Shown piece after piece: positions 1 through 6,101 of a DNA stretch of 6,709 nucleotides. This DNA is from Cloacimonetes bacterium TCS62 (GTDB taxonomy: Bacteria > Cloacimonadota > Cloacimonadia > Cloacimonadales > TCS61): positions 1 to 6,709 of the forward strand of contig LSCM01000073.1 of the NCBI GenBank assembly GCA_001577185.1, written 5' to 3'. The notes beneath the pieces are model-generated. The model worked only from the letters and a program-made list of their open reading frames with translations, was not told the origin of the DNA and ran no database searches. Each line of letters starts with the position of its first letter. Position 1 is the first letter of the stretch. A program made the position numbers and the translations under genes.

Positions 1-148
1 GTTATAATAACATTTTTATTAATACAATTTTGTGGAAATTTTTTGTATTTATTATATAGATCTAAGCGAAATTCGTAAATGTAATTTGGGAATTTTGAAA
101 TGGAATTTTTAACAAATTGGATATTTAAGCACGGAATAGAAAGTATTA

Positions 149-1450
149 TCATTGTATTTTTTTACTGTTTTCGAGCAGAATTTTCCAGATCTTTTTAATT
201 AATTGCGAATCAAGATTCCACATATTCGCTTTGGTTTTAATATTTTGCAAAAGATCATTTTCTCGCTTACTATCCTCGGTTGAGAGATCATGTTTCTTTT
301 TGTATCTGCCTATTAATTCAGATATCTTTTGTCTTCTACTTATTGCTATTAATAGTTCCTCATCAATTTTATCGATCATTTCTCTGTAATCAGATAAAGT
401 GTGAGATTTATTATCAATCAACTTTTGATAAGCTTTAGCATCTGCTAAAACTAATTTGATCATCGCTTTAGCTACAGGAATGATCCTTGGTATAATGCAA
501 GTATCATGTCTTCCCGAAGATTTAAATTTTATTTGCTTATTATCTTTTGTAATCGTCTTTTGAGAAATATTAATTGAAGAAGTAGGTTTTACCACAAACC
601 GAAAAGTTAGTTCACTACCTGTACTGATACCTCCAAGAATTCCGCCACTATGATTTGTAATAAATCCATTCTTATCCATTTCATCATTAGCTAAATCTCC
701 TTTGAGAGCAGCTAAACTAAAGCCATCTCCAAATTCAATTCCCTTTACAGAACCTATCGAGACAATTGCTTTAGCTAAATTTGCATCTAATTTTTCAAAT
801 ACTGGATCACCAAGACCAGCAGGTATATTATCGATCTTTACTTGTAAAATTCCACCTATAGAATTACCTTCTGATTTTATTTTCTTTAAATACTTTTCTA
901 GTTGATCATAATTTGATCTATCGTGCCAGTTCAAATGATTACAAAATGTAAGATCTTCCTCAGAAATTGTAAACTTCCCTATTTTAACTGGATAAATATT
1001 TATCGAAATATCTCCTAACAAGTCAGTTATTAAACCCGAAGCTGCAACTCTAGAAATTGTTTCACGTCCTGATGCTCGACCGCCACCCCTGTGATCGTAG
1101 ATCTTAAATTTTTTATAATAACTTATATCTGCATGTCCTGGACGAAAAATATTCTTTAAGTGATCATAATCTTCACTCTTAAAATTTTTGTTGTAAATTA
1201 GCATGCAAATGGGTAAGCCTGTTGTTCGGTCGTTAAAAATGCCGGATAAAACTTGTAATTCATCTTGTTCTTTCCTAGTCGTAGAAAATTTCCCCTTTCC
1301 AGGCTTACGTTCATTGAGCAGTTTTTGTATTTTTTTGAATGGGAACAAAATTCCTGGTTTCACATCTTCGATAACCACACCGATAGCTTTACCATGACTT
1401 TCGCCAAAAGTTGTTATACCATAGTATTTATTATAACTATTAGATCTCAT
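149..1450 (-). CDS. aroC: Bifunctional chorismate synthase / chorismate mutase (AroC-AroQ fusion)
   Basis: This 433-residue cytoplasmic protein has two domains. Residues 1 to about 350 are a full-length chorismate synthase, the FMN-dependent enzyme that converts EPSP to chorismate at the end of the shikimate pathway. Visible signatures are TTFGESHG (13-20, invariant His19), the RKPGKG segment (48-53), RPGHAD with His106 (103-108), GGGRASGRE (122-130) and GRHDTC (313-318). Residues 355-433 are an AroQ (type II, all-helical) chorismate mutase domain, which would turn chorismate into prephenate. Aligned without gaps to the E. coli PheA mutase domain, Arg11, Arg28, Lys39, Asp48, Arg51, Glu52, Ser84 and Gln88 correspond to Arg356, Arg373, Lys384, Asp393, Arg396, Glu397, Ser429 and Gln433. 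Gln433 is the last residue before the TGA stop. The start is supported by a GAGGT ribosome site (bases 1455-1459) 4 bases upstream. The gene is divergent from the exbB operon. The AroC assignment is very secure; mutase activity is inferred from conserved residues. Confidence 0.96.
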   Translation of the reverse strand: MRSNSYNKYYGITTFGESHGKAIGVVIEDVKPGILFPFKKIQKLLNERKPGKGKFSTTRKEQDELQVLSGIFNDRTTGLPICMLIYNKNFKSEDYDHLKNIFRPGHADISYYKKFKIYDHRGGGRASGRETISRVAASGLITDLLGDISINIYPVKIGKFTISEEDLTFCNHLNWHDRSNYDQLEKYLKKIKSEGNSIGGILQVKIDNIPAGLGDPVFEKLDANLAKAIVSIGSVKGIEFGDGFSLAALKGDLANDEMDKNGFITNHSGGILGGISTGSELTFRFVVKPTSSINISQKTITKDNKQIKFKSSGRHDTCIIPRIIPVAKAMIKLVLADAKAYQKLIDNKSHTLSDYREMIDKIDEELLIAISRRQKISELIGRYKKKHDLSTEDSKRENDLLQNIKTKANMWNLDSQLIKKIWKILLENSKKIQ

Positions 1451-1465
1451 ACTTACCTCATGCTA

Positions 1466-1497
1466 ATTATATTTTCAAAATGCACTAGGTATGTCAA
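1466..1497 (-). promoter_or_regulatory. Candidate promoter for the aroC-aroQ gene
   Basis: On the minus strand a perfect TTGACA (1497-1492) is followed by a perfect TATAAT (1471-1466). The spacer is 20 bases, longer than the usual 16-18; a poorer -10 (AAATAT) lies at 17 bases. Transcription would start only about 10 bases before the ATG at 1450, giving a very short leader that barely covers the GAGGT ribosome site. This makes the call uncertain. Confidence 0.35.
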
Positions 1498-1566
1498 TTT
1501 ATTTGTCGTCATTAGGATACTACAATTTAGCCCGATCTAAGAAATTCAATCTTCTCCTAAATGAAT

Positions 1567-1593
1567 AATATTAAGCTGGCTGCGCAGAATATT
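1567..1593. repeat. Inverted repeat with a GC-rich centre in the divergent intergenic region
   Basis: Two AATATT arms (1567-1572 and 1588-1593) flank a 15-base core that ends in the perfect 8-base palindrome CTGCGCAG (1580-1587). The arms can pair, and an inner CTG (1576-1578) can pair with CAG (1585-1587), with a 3-base bulge on one side. The core is strikingly G+C-rich against its surroundings. No T-run follows on either strand, so an intrinsic terminator is unlikely. A protein-binding site between the two promoters is possible, but no regulator is identified. Confidence 0.3.
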
Positions 1594-1603
1594 GAATAGT
1601 ATT

Positions 1604-1632
1604 TTAGGATAAATTATCAAAAAAAATATAAT
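1604..1632 (+). promoter_or_regulatory. Candidate promoter of the exbB-exbD-tonB-folP-cdaA-coaE operon
   Basis: A perfect TATAAT (1627-1632) lies 17 bases after TTAGGA (1604-1609), which matches three of six positions of a sigma-70 type -35. The start of transcription would be near 1639, giving a leader of about 64 bases before exbB. The sequence TTAGGATA that contains the -35 also occurs at 1512-1519. If the organism uses a Bacteroidetes-type primary sigma factor, this consensus would not apply. Confidence 0.35.
1608..1618. promoter_or_regulatory. Short palindrome GATAA-A-TTATC in the operon promoter
   Basis: This is a perfect inverted repeat with 5-base arms around one central base, lying between the candidate -35 and -10. 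A protein bound here could block transcription of the exbB operon. GATAAT-type sequences occur in Fur boxes, and TonB systems are often iron-regulated, but this site is shorter than a classical 19-base Fur box. Operator function is inference only. Confidence 0.25.
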
Positions 1633-1647
1633 ATCTTTAAAAAGATA
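1632..1647. promoter_or_regulatory. Inverted repeat TATCTTT-AA-AAAGATA at the presumed transcription start
   Basis: A perfect 7-base-arm inverted repeat begins on the last base of the candidate -10 and covers the predicted start of transcription. As RNA it would be a weak A/U hairpin at the very 5' end of the leader; as DNA it could be an operator. In AT-rich sequence such repeats also arise by chance. Confidence 0.25.
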
Positions 1648-1702
1648 ATTTGACAACAAAAGTGAATGAAATTCTCTTCAACTCTAAGATCTAGGAGGAA
1701 AG

Positions 1703-2383
1703 ATGGAATTAGTTTTACTAAGTGTATCGCCACAAGTTACTACCCAAACAAGCTTACTATCAATAGCTGCAAAGGGTGGTTTTCTAATGATCATTCTGTT
1801 AATTATATCTATTTTAGCTATTACGATTATTATTGAGAGAATTATAAAATTTAAGAAATCTCAAAAGCGGGAAGAGGAATTTCTTTTAGATATATACAAT
1901 CATGTTAAGGATCAACATTTTGATCTGGCTATTCGAAAATGTGAAGAGATGAAGAACATACCAATTGCTAATGTTATCACAAAAGCAGTTGATAATTTGA
2001 ATAGTTCATTTGCCGAGATTAAAGAGATAATCGAGGCTGCAGTAAAGAAAGAGATCCATCAATTTGAAAAAAATCTAGGTACATTAGCCACATTTGCTGC
2101 GATAGCACCATTGATCGGATTTCTGGGAACTGTAACCGGCATGGTAAAAGTTTTCATGAAACTGGGGGCGACAGGAGGTGGTGTAGATATCAGTTTACTT
2201 GCTAATGGTATTTGGGAAGCTCTCATTACAACTATTGGTGGTCTAACTGTTGGTATAATTTCTATTTTATTTTATAATTATTTGGTTAGCAAAGTAGAGA
2301 ATTTAGCACAGGAATTGGAAGAGGATACTAACGATTTTATCTTCAGTGTTAGGAGAATGAAAGATGAAAATAAAAAAACATAA
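1703..2383 (+). CDS. exbB: ExbB/TolQ-family proton channel subunit
   Basis: This 226-residue inner-membrane protein is the channel subunit of the proton-driven motor that works with ExbD to energise TonB (or, in Tol systems, TolA). Three membrane helices are visible at about 27-45, 125-150 and 168-193, with a charged cytoplasmic loop between the first two. The family core APLIGFLGTVTGM spans 135-147, and the third helix contains WEALITTIGGL (171-181). Thr143 and Thr177 match the pore threonines known as functional in TolQ and ExbB. The start is well supported by AGGAGG at 1693-1698, 4 bases before the ATG. It is the first gene of a seven-gene operon and its 3' end overlaps exbD by 20 bases. 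The neighbouring tonB makes ExbB more likely than TolQ; the sequence alone does not settle this. Confidence 0.93.
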   Translation: MELVLLSVSPQVTTQTSLLSIAAKGGFLMIILLIISILAITIIIERIIKFKKSQKREEEFLLDIYNHVKDQHFDLAIRKCEEMKNIPIANVITKAVDNLNSSFAEIKEIIEAAVKKEIHQFEKNLGTLATFAAIAPLIGFLGTVTGMVKVFMKLGATGGGVDISLLANGIWEALITTIGGLTVGIISILFYNYLVSKVENLAQELEEDTNDFIFSVRRMKDENKKT

Positions 2384-2780
2384 AAAGAGAATTCAAGCTG
2401 CCGCTTTAATTTCTTTTACTGATGTCATCTTTTTGCTTTTAATATTTTTACTAATTTCATCTAATTTTATCACCCATTCAGGTATAAAAGTGAATCTACC
2501 TGGTTCTAATTCTCAGCAAAATGAATTTAATAAGAATATTAGCCTAACTTTAACTAAAAATAACGAGATATTTATAGATGAACAATATGTAAGTTGGGAA
2601 GAATTACCTGAAAAATTGAATAAAAGATTGATCAATGATCCGGAGCAAGTGGTTGTTGTACGAGCTGATAAAGAGATTATTCTAAAAGATGTAGTGAGAC
2701 TTTTAGATGTTGCAAAACTTTCTGGAACCAATCGATTCTTTATAGCAACGGAGATACAATATACAGAAGAACATGAATGA
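2364..2780 (+). CDS. exbD: ExbD/TolR-family biopolymer transport protein
   Basis: This 138-residue protein has a basic cytoplasmic N-terminus (KIKKHKKR), one membrane helix at about 17-36 and a periplasmic domain. The helix carries Asp20 in SFTDVIFLLLIFLL, the position of the proton-carrying aspartate that is essential in ExbD and TolR. It is followed by VNLPGS (43-48) and the periplasmic fold with VVVVRADKEI (96-105) and a C-terminal segment ending FFIATE (125-130), all typical of the family. It forms the motor with ExbB. The start is favoured by AGGAG at 2351-2355, 8 bases upstream and inside exbB. It overlaps exbB by 20 bases and tonB by 8, so translation is probably coupled. Length is normal for the family. 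Confidence 0.93.
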   Translation: MKIKKHKKRIQAAALISFTDVIFLLLIFLLISSNFITHSGIKVNLPGSNSQQNEFNKNISLTLTKNNEIFIDEQYVSWEELPEKLNKRLINDPEQVVVVRADKEIILKDVVRLLDVAKLSGTNRFFIATEIQYTEEHE

Positions 2781-3531
2781 GAATAAAATTGCTTTTCTGA
2801 GTTCAATTCTATTTCATCTGCTTCTTATCTTTATAGCATTTGTTATTCATTATCAGATTATTCCTTCAAAACTCCTTAAGAAAATAGAAGTTGTTGAATT
2901 TGGATTACCGCAAAAAACGAGTAATGAAAGATTTATCACACCAAAATCTGAAAAGAGTGAAATGGCAAATAATATAAGTAAAGGTCAAAAAAGTAATTTG
3001 ATCCCCAAAAAAGTAGATCTGCCGCATATGATCTCTCAAACACAGAAGTCATTATACACACCACAATATGAAGAAACGGTGTTTAATGAAATTGATCTAA
3101 ATGAAAAAATTGGAAATACAACTGAGAAAATAAACGGTAATCTAACTGAAAAAATATCTACTGAAGATGTTGAGAATACTGAAAAAGCCTATGTCTCTAC
3201 AAATCAAGATTATCTTAATAATCTAAGCGATAAACTTTTAAAAGAAGAAGGTAGACGATCACCTTATATTTTAGAAGGTGAAGCTAGTAATCGTGTAATA
3301 ATTTCAAAAGTTATTCCCGAATATCCCAAGGGAGTACAAAAGAATTTAAAGGTAAAAATTCAATTTGATGTTTTAAAAGATGGATCTGTTTCAAACATGT
3401 TAGTAGTTCAGAAGGCTGATCCGATATTAGAAATGCATAGTTTACAAGCATTAAGACAGTGGAAATTTAATGAATTATCACAGGACGTGATTCAAAAAGG
3501 TAAAATAACATTTATCTATGAATTAGAATAA
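2773..3531 (+). CDS. tonB: TonB-family energy transducer
   Basis: This 252-residue periplasm-spanning protein transmits force from ExbB/ExbD to outer-membrane receptors. Residues about 6-29 form a single N-terminal membrane anchor with Ser11 and His15, the S-x3-H arrangement that contacts ExbB/ExbD in known TonB proteins. Residues 168-252 form a TonB C-terminal domain, with PEYPKG (182-187), FDVLKDGSV (198-206) and ALRQWKF (226-232). The linker between them is rich in Lys, Glu, Asn and Thr, not in the Pro-Lys and Glu-Pro runs of enterobacterial TonB, and it carries a degenerate EKI repeat at about 111-128. No strong ribosome site precedes the ATG, which overlaps the end of exbD by 8 bases, so coupling is likely. 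No outer-membrane receptor is encoded in the window, so the transported substrate is unknown. A TolA-like role cannot be excluded but the C-terminal domain argues against it. Confidence 0.9.
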   Translation: MNENKIAFLSSILFHLLLIFIAFVIHYQIIPSKLLKKIEVVEFGLPQKTSNERFITPKSEKSEMANNISKGQKSNLIPKKVDLPHMISQTQKSLYTPQYEETVFNEIDLNEKIGNTTEKINGNLTEKISTEDVENTEKAYVSTNQDYLNNLSDKLLKEEGRRSPYILEGEASNRVIISKVIPEYPKGVQKNLKVKIQFDVLKDGSVSNMLVVQKADPILEMHSLQALRQWKFNELSQDVIQKGKITFIYELE

Positions 3532-3536
3532 TTATT

Positions 3537-4739
3537 ATGAATAGAATATTAAATATTACAAATCTCAAGGATGCTAAACAAGAATTGAAAAAGATCGGTG
3601 TTTCGTCCCAAGGCATTATCGTAATGGCTCCAAAAGCTTTAAACAATACAATAAAACTCACGGACGTACACATTGGTGCAGCTAATATTTTAAAGCAGGA
3701 AATGCTTTCTATCGGTGGAGATGCAGCTGTAGCCCGTGGTGTGGTAAATGGCATAGAAAAAATTAGCGATGTCATCATACTAGGGAATACTGATAATATA
3801 AAAAAACTTATAAAGAAGCTTGATCATCAAACGATTTTCGGCTTGCCTGAGATAAAACAGGATCTGAAGAGATTTGTTTCACAAATGCTTCAAGAAGAAG
3901 TACATCTAATTGATTGTTCCGGTCATAAGATCGATCTACAAACTACAAAAATTATGGGAATATTAAATGTAACTCCGGATAGTTTTTCAGATGGCAATCA
4001 ATATCTAGAAGAAGATAGAGCCTTAGAACATGCAATTCAGATGATCGAAGATGGAGCAGATATAATTGACATCGGTGGAGAATCAACCAGACCAGGAGCT
4101 GAAAAAGTTACCTTAAAAACAGAATTGGAACGAGTTATCCCAATTATTGAAAAGCTTTCTCATCAAACTGATATCCCGATATCAATTGATACGAATAAAG
4201 CGGAAGTTGCTCAAAAAGCCATAAGATCAGGTGCATCTATCGTTAATGATGTATCTGCTTTACGTTTTGATGCTAAGATGATAAATGTTTTAGCACAATA
4301 TCCAAATGTTCCAATAATTCTTATGCATATGCAGGGCAAACCAAGTAATATGCAAAAAGCTCCTTTCTATAAAGATGTTATTGAGGATATTTTGCTTTTT
4401 TTCAAAGAAAGAATAGAATTCTGTATTGATCATGGTATTTCTGAAGAAAGAATAATAATCGATCCAGGAATTGGGTTTGGTAAAAGGCATATTGACAATA
4501 TGATAATATTAAATAAAATAAATGAGTTCAAAAGTTTGGGCTATCCAGTCCTCTTAGGTGCGTCTAGAAAAAGCTTTATTGGAAAAATTTATGATGCTGA
4601 ATCGCAAGATAGATTAGAGGGAAGCTTAGCTACTACGGCAATAGCTGCTAATAATAAAATCCAGATTGTCCGTGTGCATGATGTGAAATCGCATAAAAGA
4701 TTTTTGCAAACTTATAACTCGATTGAGGAAATAAAATGA
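3537..4739 (+). CDS. folP: Dihydropteroate synthase with N-terminal extension domain
   Basis: The enzyme joins p-aminobenzoate to dihydropterin pyrophosphate to give dihydropteroate in folate synthesis; it is the sulfonamide target. The catalytic TIM-barrel occupies about residues 137-395. Motifs are MGILNVTPDSFSDGN (140-154), GGESTRPGA (180-188), SIDTNK (216-221), NDVSA (237-241), MHMQGKP (263-269), IDPGIGFGK (308-316), GASRKSFIGK (341-350) and VRVHDV (378-383). Asn144, Asp218, Asn237, Asp309, Lys345, Arg379 and His381 match the substrate-binding residues of E. coli DHPS. At 400 residues it is about 130 longer than the classical enzyme. The extra N-terminal domain (1-135) contains APKALN (31-36) and ANILKQEMLSIGGDAAVARG (49-68); I recall a similar extension in long DHPS proteins of clostridia and archaea, where its role is unclear. 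No ribosome site is visible before the ATG, 5 bases after tonB. The gene overlaps cdaA by 4 bases (ATGA). Confidence 0.95.
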   Translation: MNRILNITNLKDAKQELKKIGVSSQGIIVMAPKALNNTIKLTDVHIGAANILKQEMLSIGGDAAVARGVVNGIEKISDVIILGNTDNIKKLIKKLDHQTIFGLPEIKQDLKRFVSQMLQEEVHLIDCSGHKIDLQTTKIMGILNVTPDSFSDGNQYLEEDRALEHAIQMIEDGADIIDIGGESTRPGAEKVTLKTELERVIPIIEKLSHQTDIPISIDTNKAEVAQKAIRSGASIVNDVSALRFDAKMINVLAQYPNVPIILMHMQGKPSNMQKAPFYKDVIEDILLFFKERIEFCIDHGISEERIIIDPGIGFGKRHIDNMIILNKINEFKSLGYPVLLGASRKSFIGKIYDAESQDRLEGSLATTAIAANNKIQIVRVHDVKSHKRFLQTYNSIEEIK

Positions 4740-5482
4740 ATATTTTTATACCAGGGATTGCAGATGTTATTGATATTATAATAGTTGCGTTTATTTTGTA
4801 TCGTCTAATATTACTATTACGAAAATTTGGTGGTTACCAAATTCTTATAGGTGTAGCAGCCGTGTTTATTGTTTATGTTTTTTCTTCTTTTTTCCATTTA
4901 AATATGGTAAGATCTATATTGAGCGTATTTAAAGATTATTGGGTTGTTTTATTTATTGTTCTTTTTCAGCAGGAGATTAGAAATTTATTCTCTAAATTAG
5001 CTCATAATCAGAATCTGAAATTTTTATTTACCAGCGCAAAAAAATCTATATTCTCACCATTGCTTAATGCTGTTTCTATTATGTCTTTTCGTAAAATGGG
5101 TGCACTTATCATCATTGAAAATAATCGTAAATTAACCGATTTTATTGGAAGTGGCGAGATTATCAATTCTAAAATTTCAGTAAAACTAATTCTAACTATT
5201 TTCAATAACAAAACGATTTTACATGATGGAGCTTTGATCATTCGCGGAGACCAAATCCACGCCGTAAAAGTTGTATTACCGCTTTCTGAGAATCTGGAGT
5301 ATACTCAAAAATTTGGAACAAGGCACCTGGCAGCAATTGGAATAACAGAAGAAACAGATGCGTTTGCAATAGTTGTTTCAGAAGAGACGGGGAAAATATC
5401 TGTAGCATTAGATGGTAACATAACCAGTGATATTATGATCGATGAACTTTCTCAAAGAATAAAAGATGGTACAAACAGATAA
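4736..5482 (+). CDS. cdaA: CdaA-type membrane diadenylate cyclase (DisA_N domain)
   Basis: The family condenses two ATP into cyclic di-AMP, a second messenger controlling potassium, osmotic and cell-wall balance. The 248-residue protein has three N-terminal membrane helices at about 9-29, 34-53 and 60-79, then FQQEIRNLF (77-85), matching the conserved FQxEIR element of CdaA. The cytoplasmic cyclase domain follows: GALIIIENN (122-130), the catalytic HDGALIIRG (163-171, DGA at 164-166), VLPLS (180-184) and SEETG (215-219). The ATP-contacting RHR motif reads RHL here (196-198; codons agg cac ctg). GAGG at 4725-4728 supports the start, which overlaps folP by 4 bases; the 3' end overlaps coaE by 17. 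The usual Firmicutes neighbours cdaR and glmM are absent. Family assignment is secure; activity is slightly less certain because of the motif change. Confidence 0.92.
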   Translation: MNIFIPGIADVIDIIIVAFILYRLILLLRKFGGYQILIGVAAVFIVYVFSSFFHLNMVRSILSVFKDYWVVLFIVLFQQEIRNLFSKLAHNQNLKFLFTSAKKSIFSPLLNAVSIMSFRKMGALIIIENNRKLTDFIGSGEIINSKISVKLILTIFNNKTILHDGALIIRGDQIHAVKVVLPLSENLEYTQKFGTRHLAAIGITEETDAFAIVVSEETGKISVALDGNITSDIMIDELSQRIKDGTNR

Positions 5483-6101
5483 TCGTCCTTTACTAATAGC
5501 TATAACTGGTGGAATAGCATCAGGCAAAACTATTGTTTGTAAATGGTTTGAAAAGGAAGGTTTTATAGTAATTTATGCAGATAAATTAGGACACGAAATT
5601 TTAAAAGAGAAAGAAATAGTAAAAGCAGTGGAAGACGAATTTGGAATAAAAGCTAACAATGATGGATTGATCGATAGAAAACTGCTTAGCCAGATCGTTT
5701 TTAACGAAAGAGAGAAATTGCTAACTTTAAACAAAATCCTTCATCCAAAAATAAGAAAAAGAATGCAAATGATTATCGATTCAGCAAAGGAAGAATATTT
5801 GATCTTTGAAATTCCTTTGTTATTTGAGAATGGATTAAATAAATGCTTTGATCTTAACATTAATATTTCTGCGGAAAAAGAGATACGAATTGATCGAATA
5901 ATAGCGCAAGATGGTACCACAAGGGAGGAAACCATAAAAAAAATATCCACCCAACTTTCCAATAAAATCAGAACAAAGCGAGCTGATATTAATATCAGAA
6001 ACAACTTAAAACTTGACAGATTATATGCCCAATTAACAAAAATAAAAGAGTATATAAGTAAATTTGAAAAGAAAGATATACAAAAAATTGTGGAGGAATA
6101 A
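5466..6101 (+). CDS. coaE: Dephospho-CoA kinase
   Basis: This cytoplasmic kinase phosphorylates the 3'-hydroxyl of dephospho-CoA, the last step of CoA synthesis. The 211-residue P-loop protein has a Walker A motif GGIASGKT (15-22), the YADKLGHEIL segment (37-46, with Asp39 at the acceptor-binding aspartate position), ILHPKIR (91-97), EIPLLFENG (115-123) and a lid region from about 136 to 165. The family's RxD-type element in the lid reads AQDG (147-150), and RADINIRNN (172-180) matches the conserved (R)AD-x-x-I-x-N stretch near the C-terminus. Length is normal for the family, with a lysine-rich tail. The start lies inside cdaA (17-base overlap) and has only a weak purine stretch as a ribosome site, so translation is probably coupled to cdaA. 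The TAA stop shares its last base with the next gene's ATG. Confidence 0.94.
   Translation: MVQTDNRPLLIAITGGIASGKTIVCKWFEKEGFIVIYADKLGHEILKEKEIVKAVEDEFGIKANNDGLIDRKLLSQIVFNEREKLLTLNKILHPKIRKRMQMIIDSAKEEYLIFEIPLLFENGLNKCFDLNINISAEKEIRIDRIIAQDGTTREETIKKISTQLSNKIRTKRADINIRNNLKLDRLYAQLTKIKEYISKFEKKDIQKIVEE

Noticed and set aside
67..75. Palindrome CGAA-A-TTCG as a terminator for aroC
   Set aside because: The arms are only 4 bases and there is no adjoining T-run on the minus strand.
702..905. Rightward open frames inside aroC (also 1203-1397 and 1265-1540)
   Set aside because: They lie antisense to the highly conserved chorismate synthase and have no family motifs or ribosome sites; they are shadows.
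1650..1655. Perfect TTGACA upstream of exbB as a -35 element
   Set aside because: At 16-18 bases downstream there is only TCTCTT-like sequence, with no acceptable -10, so it is not used in the promoter call.
3512..3778. Leftward open frames inside the operon (also 2513-2806, 4290-4490, 5008-5241, 5741-6004, 5995-6219)
   Set aside because: Each is antisense to a confidently identified gene and has no recognisable protein features.
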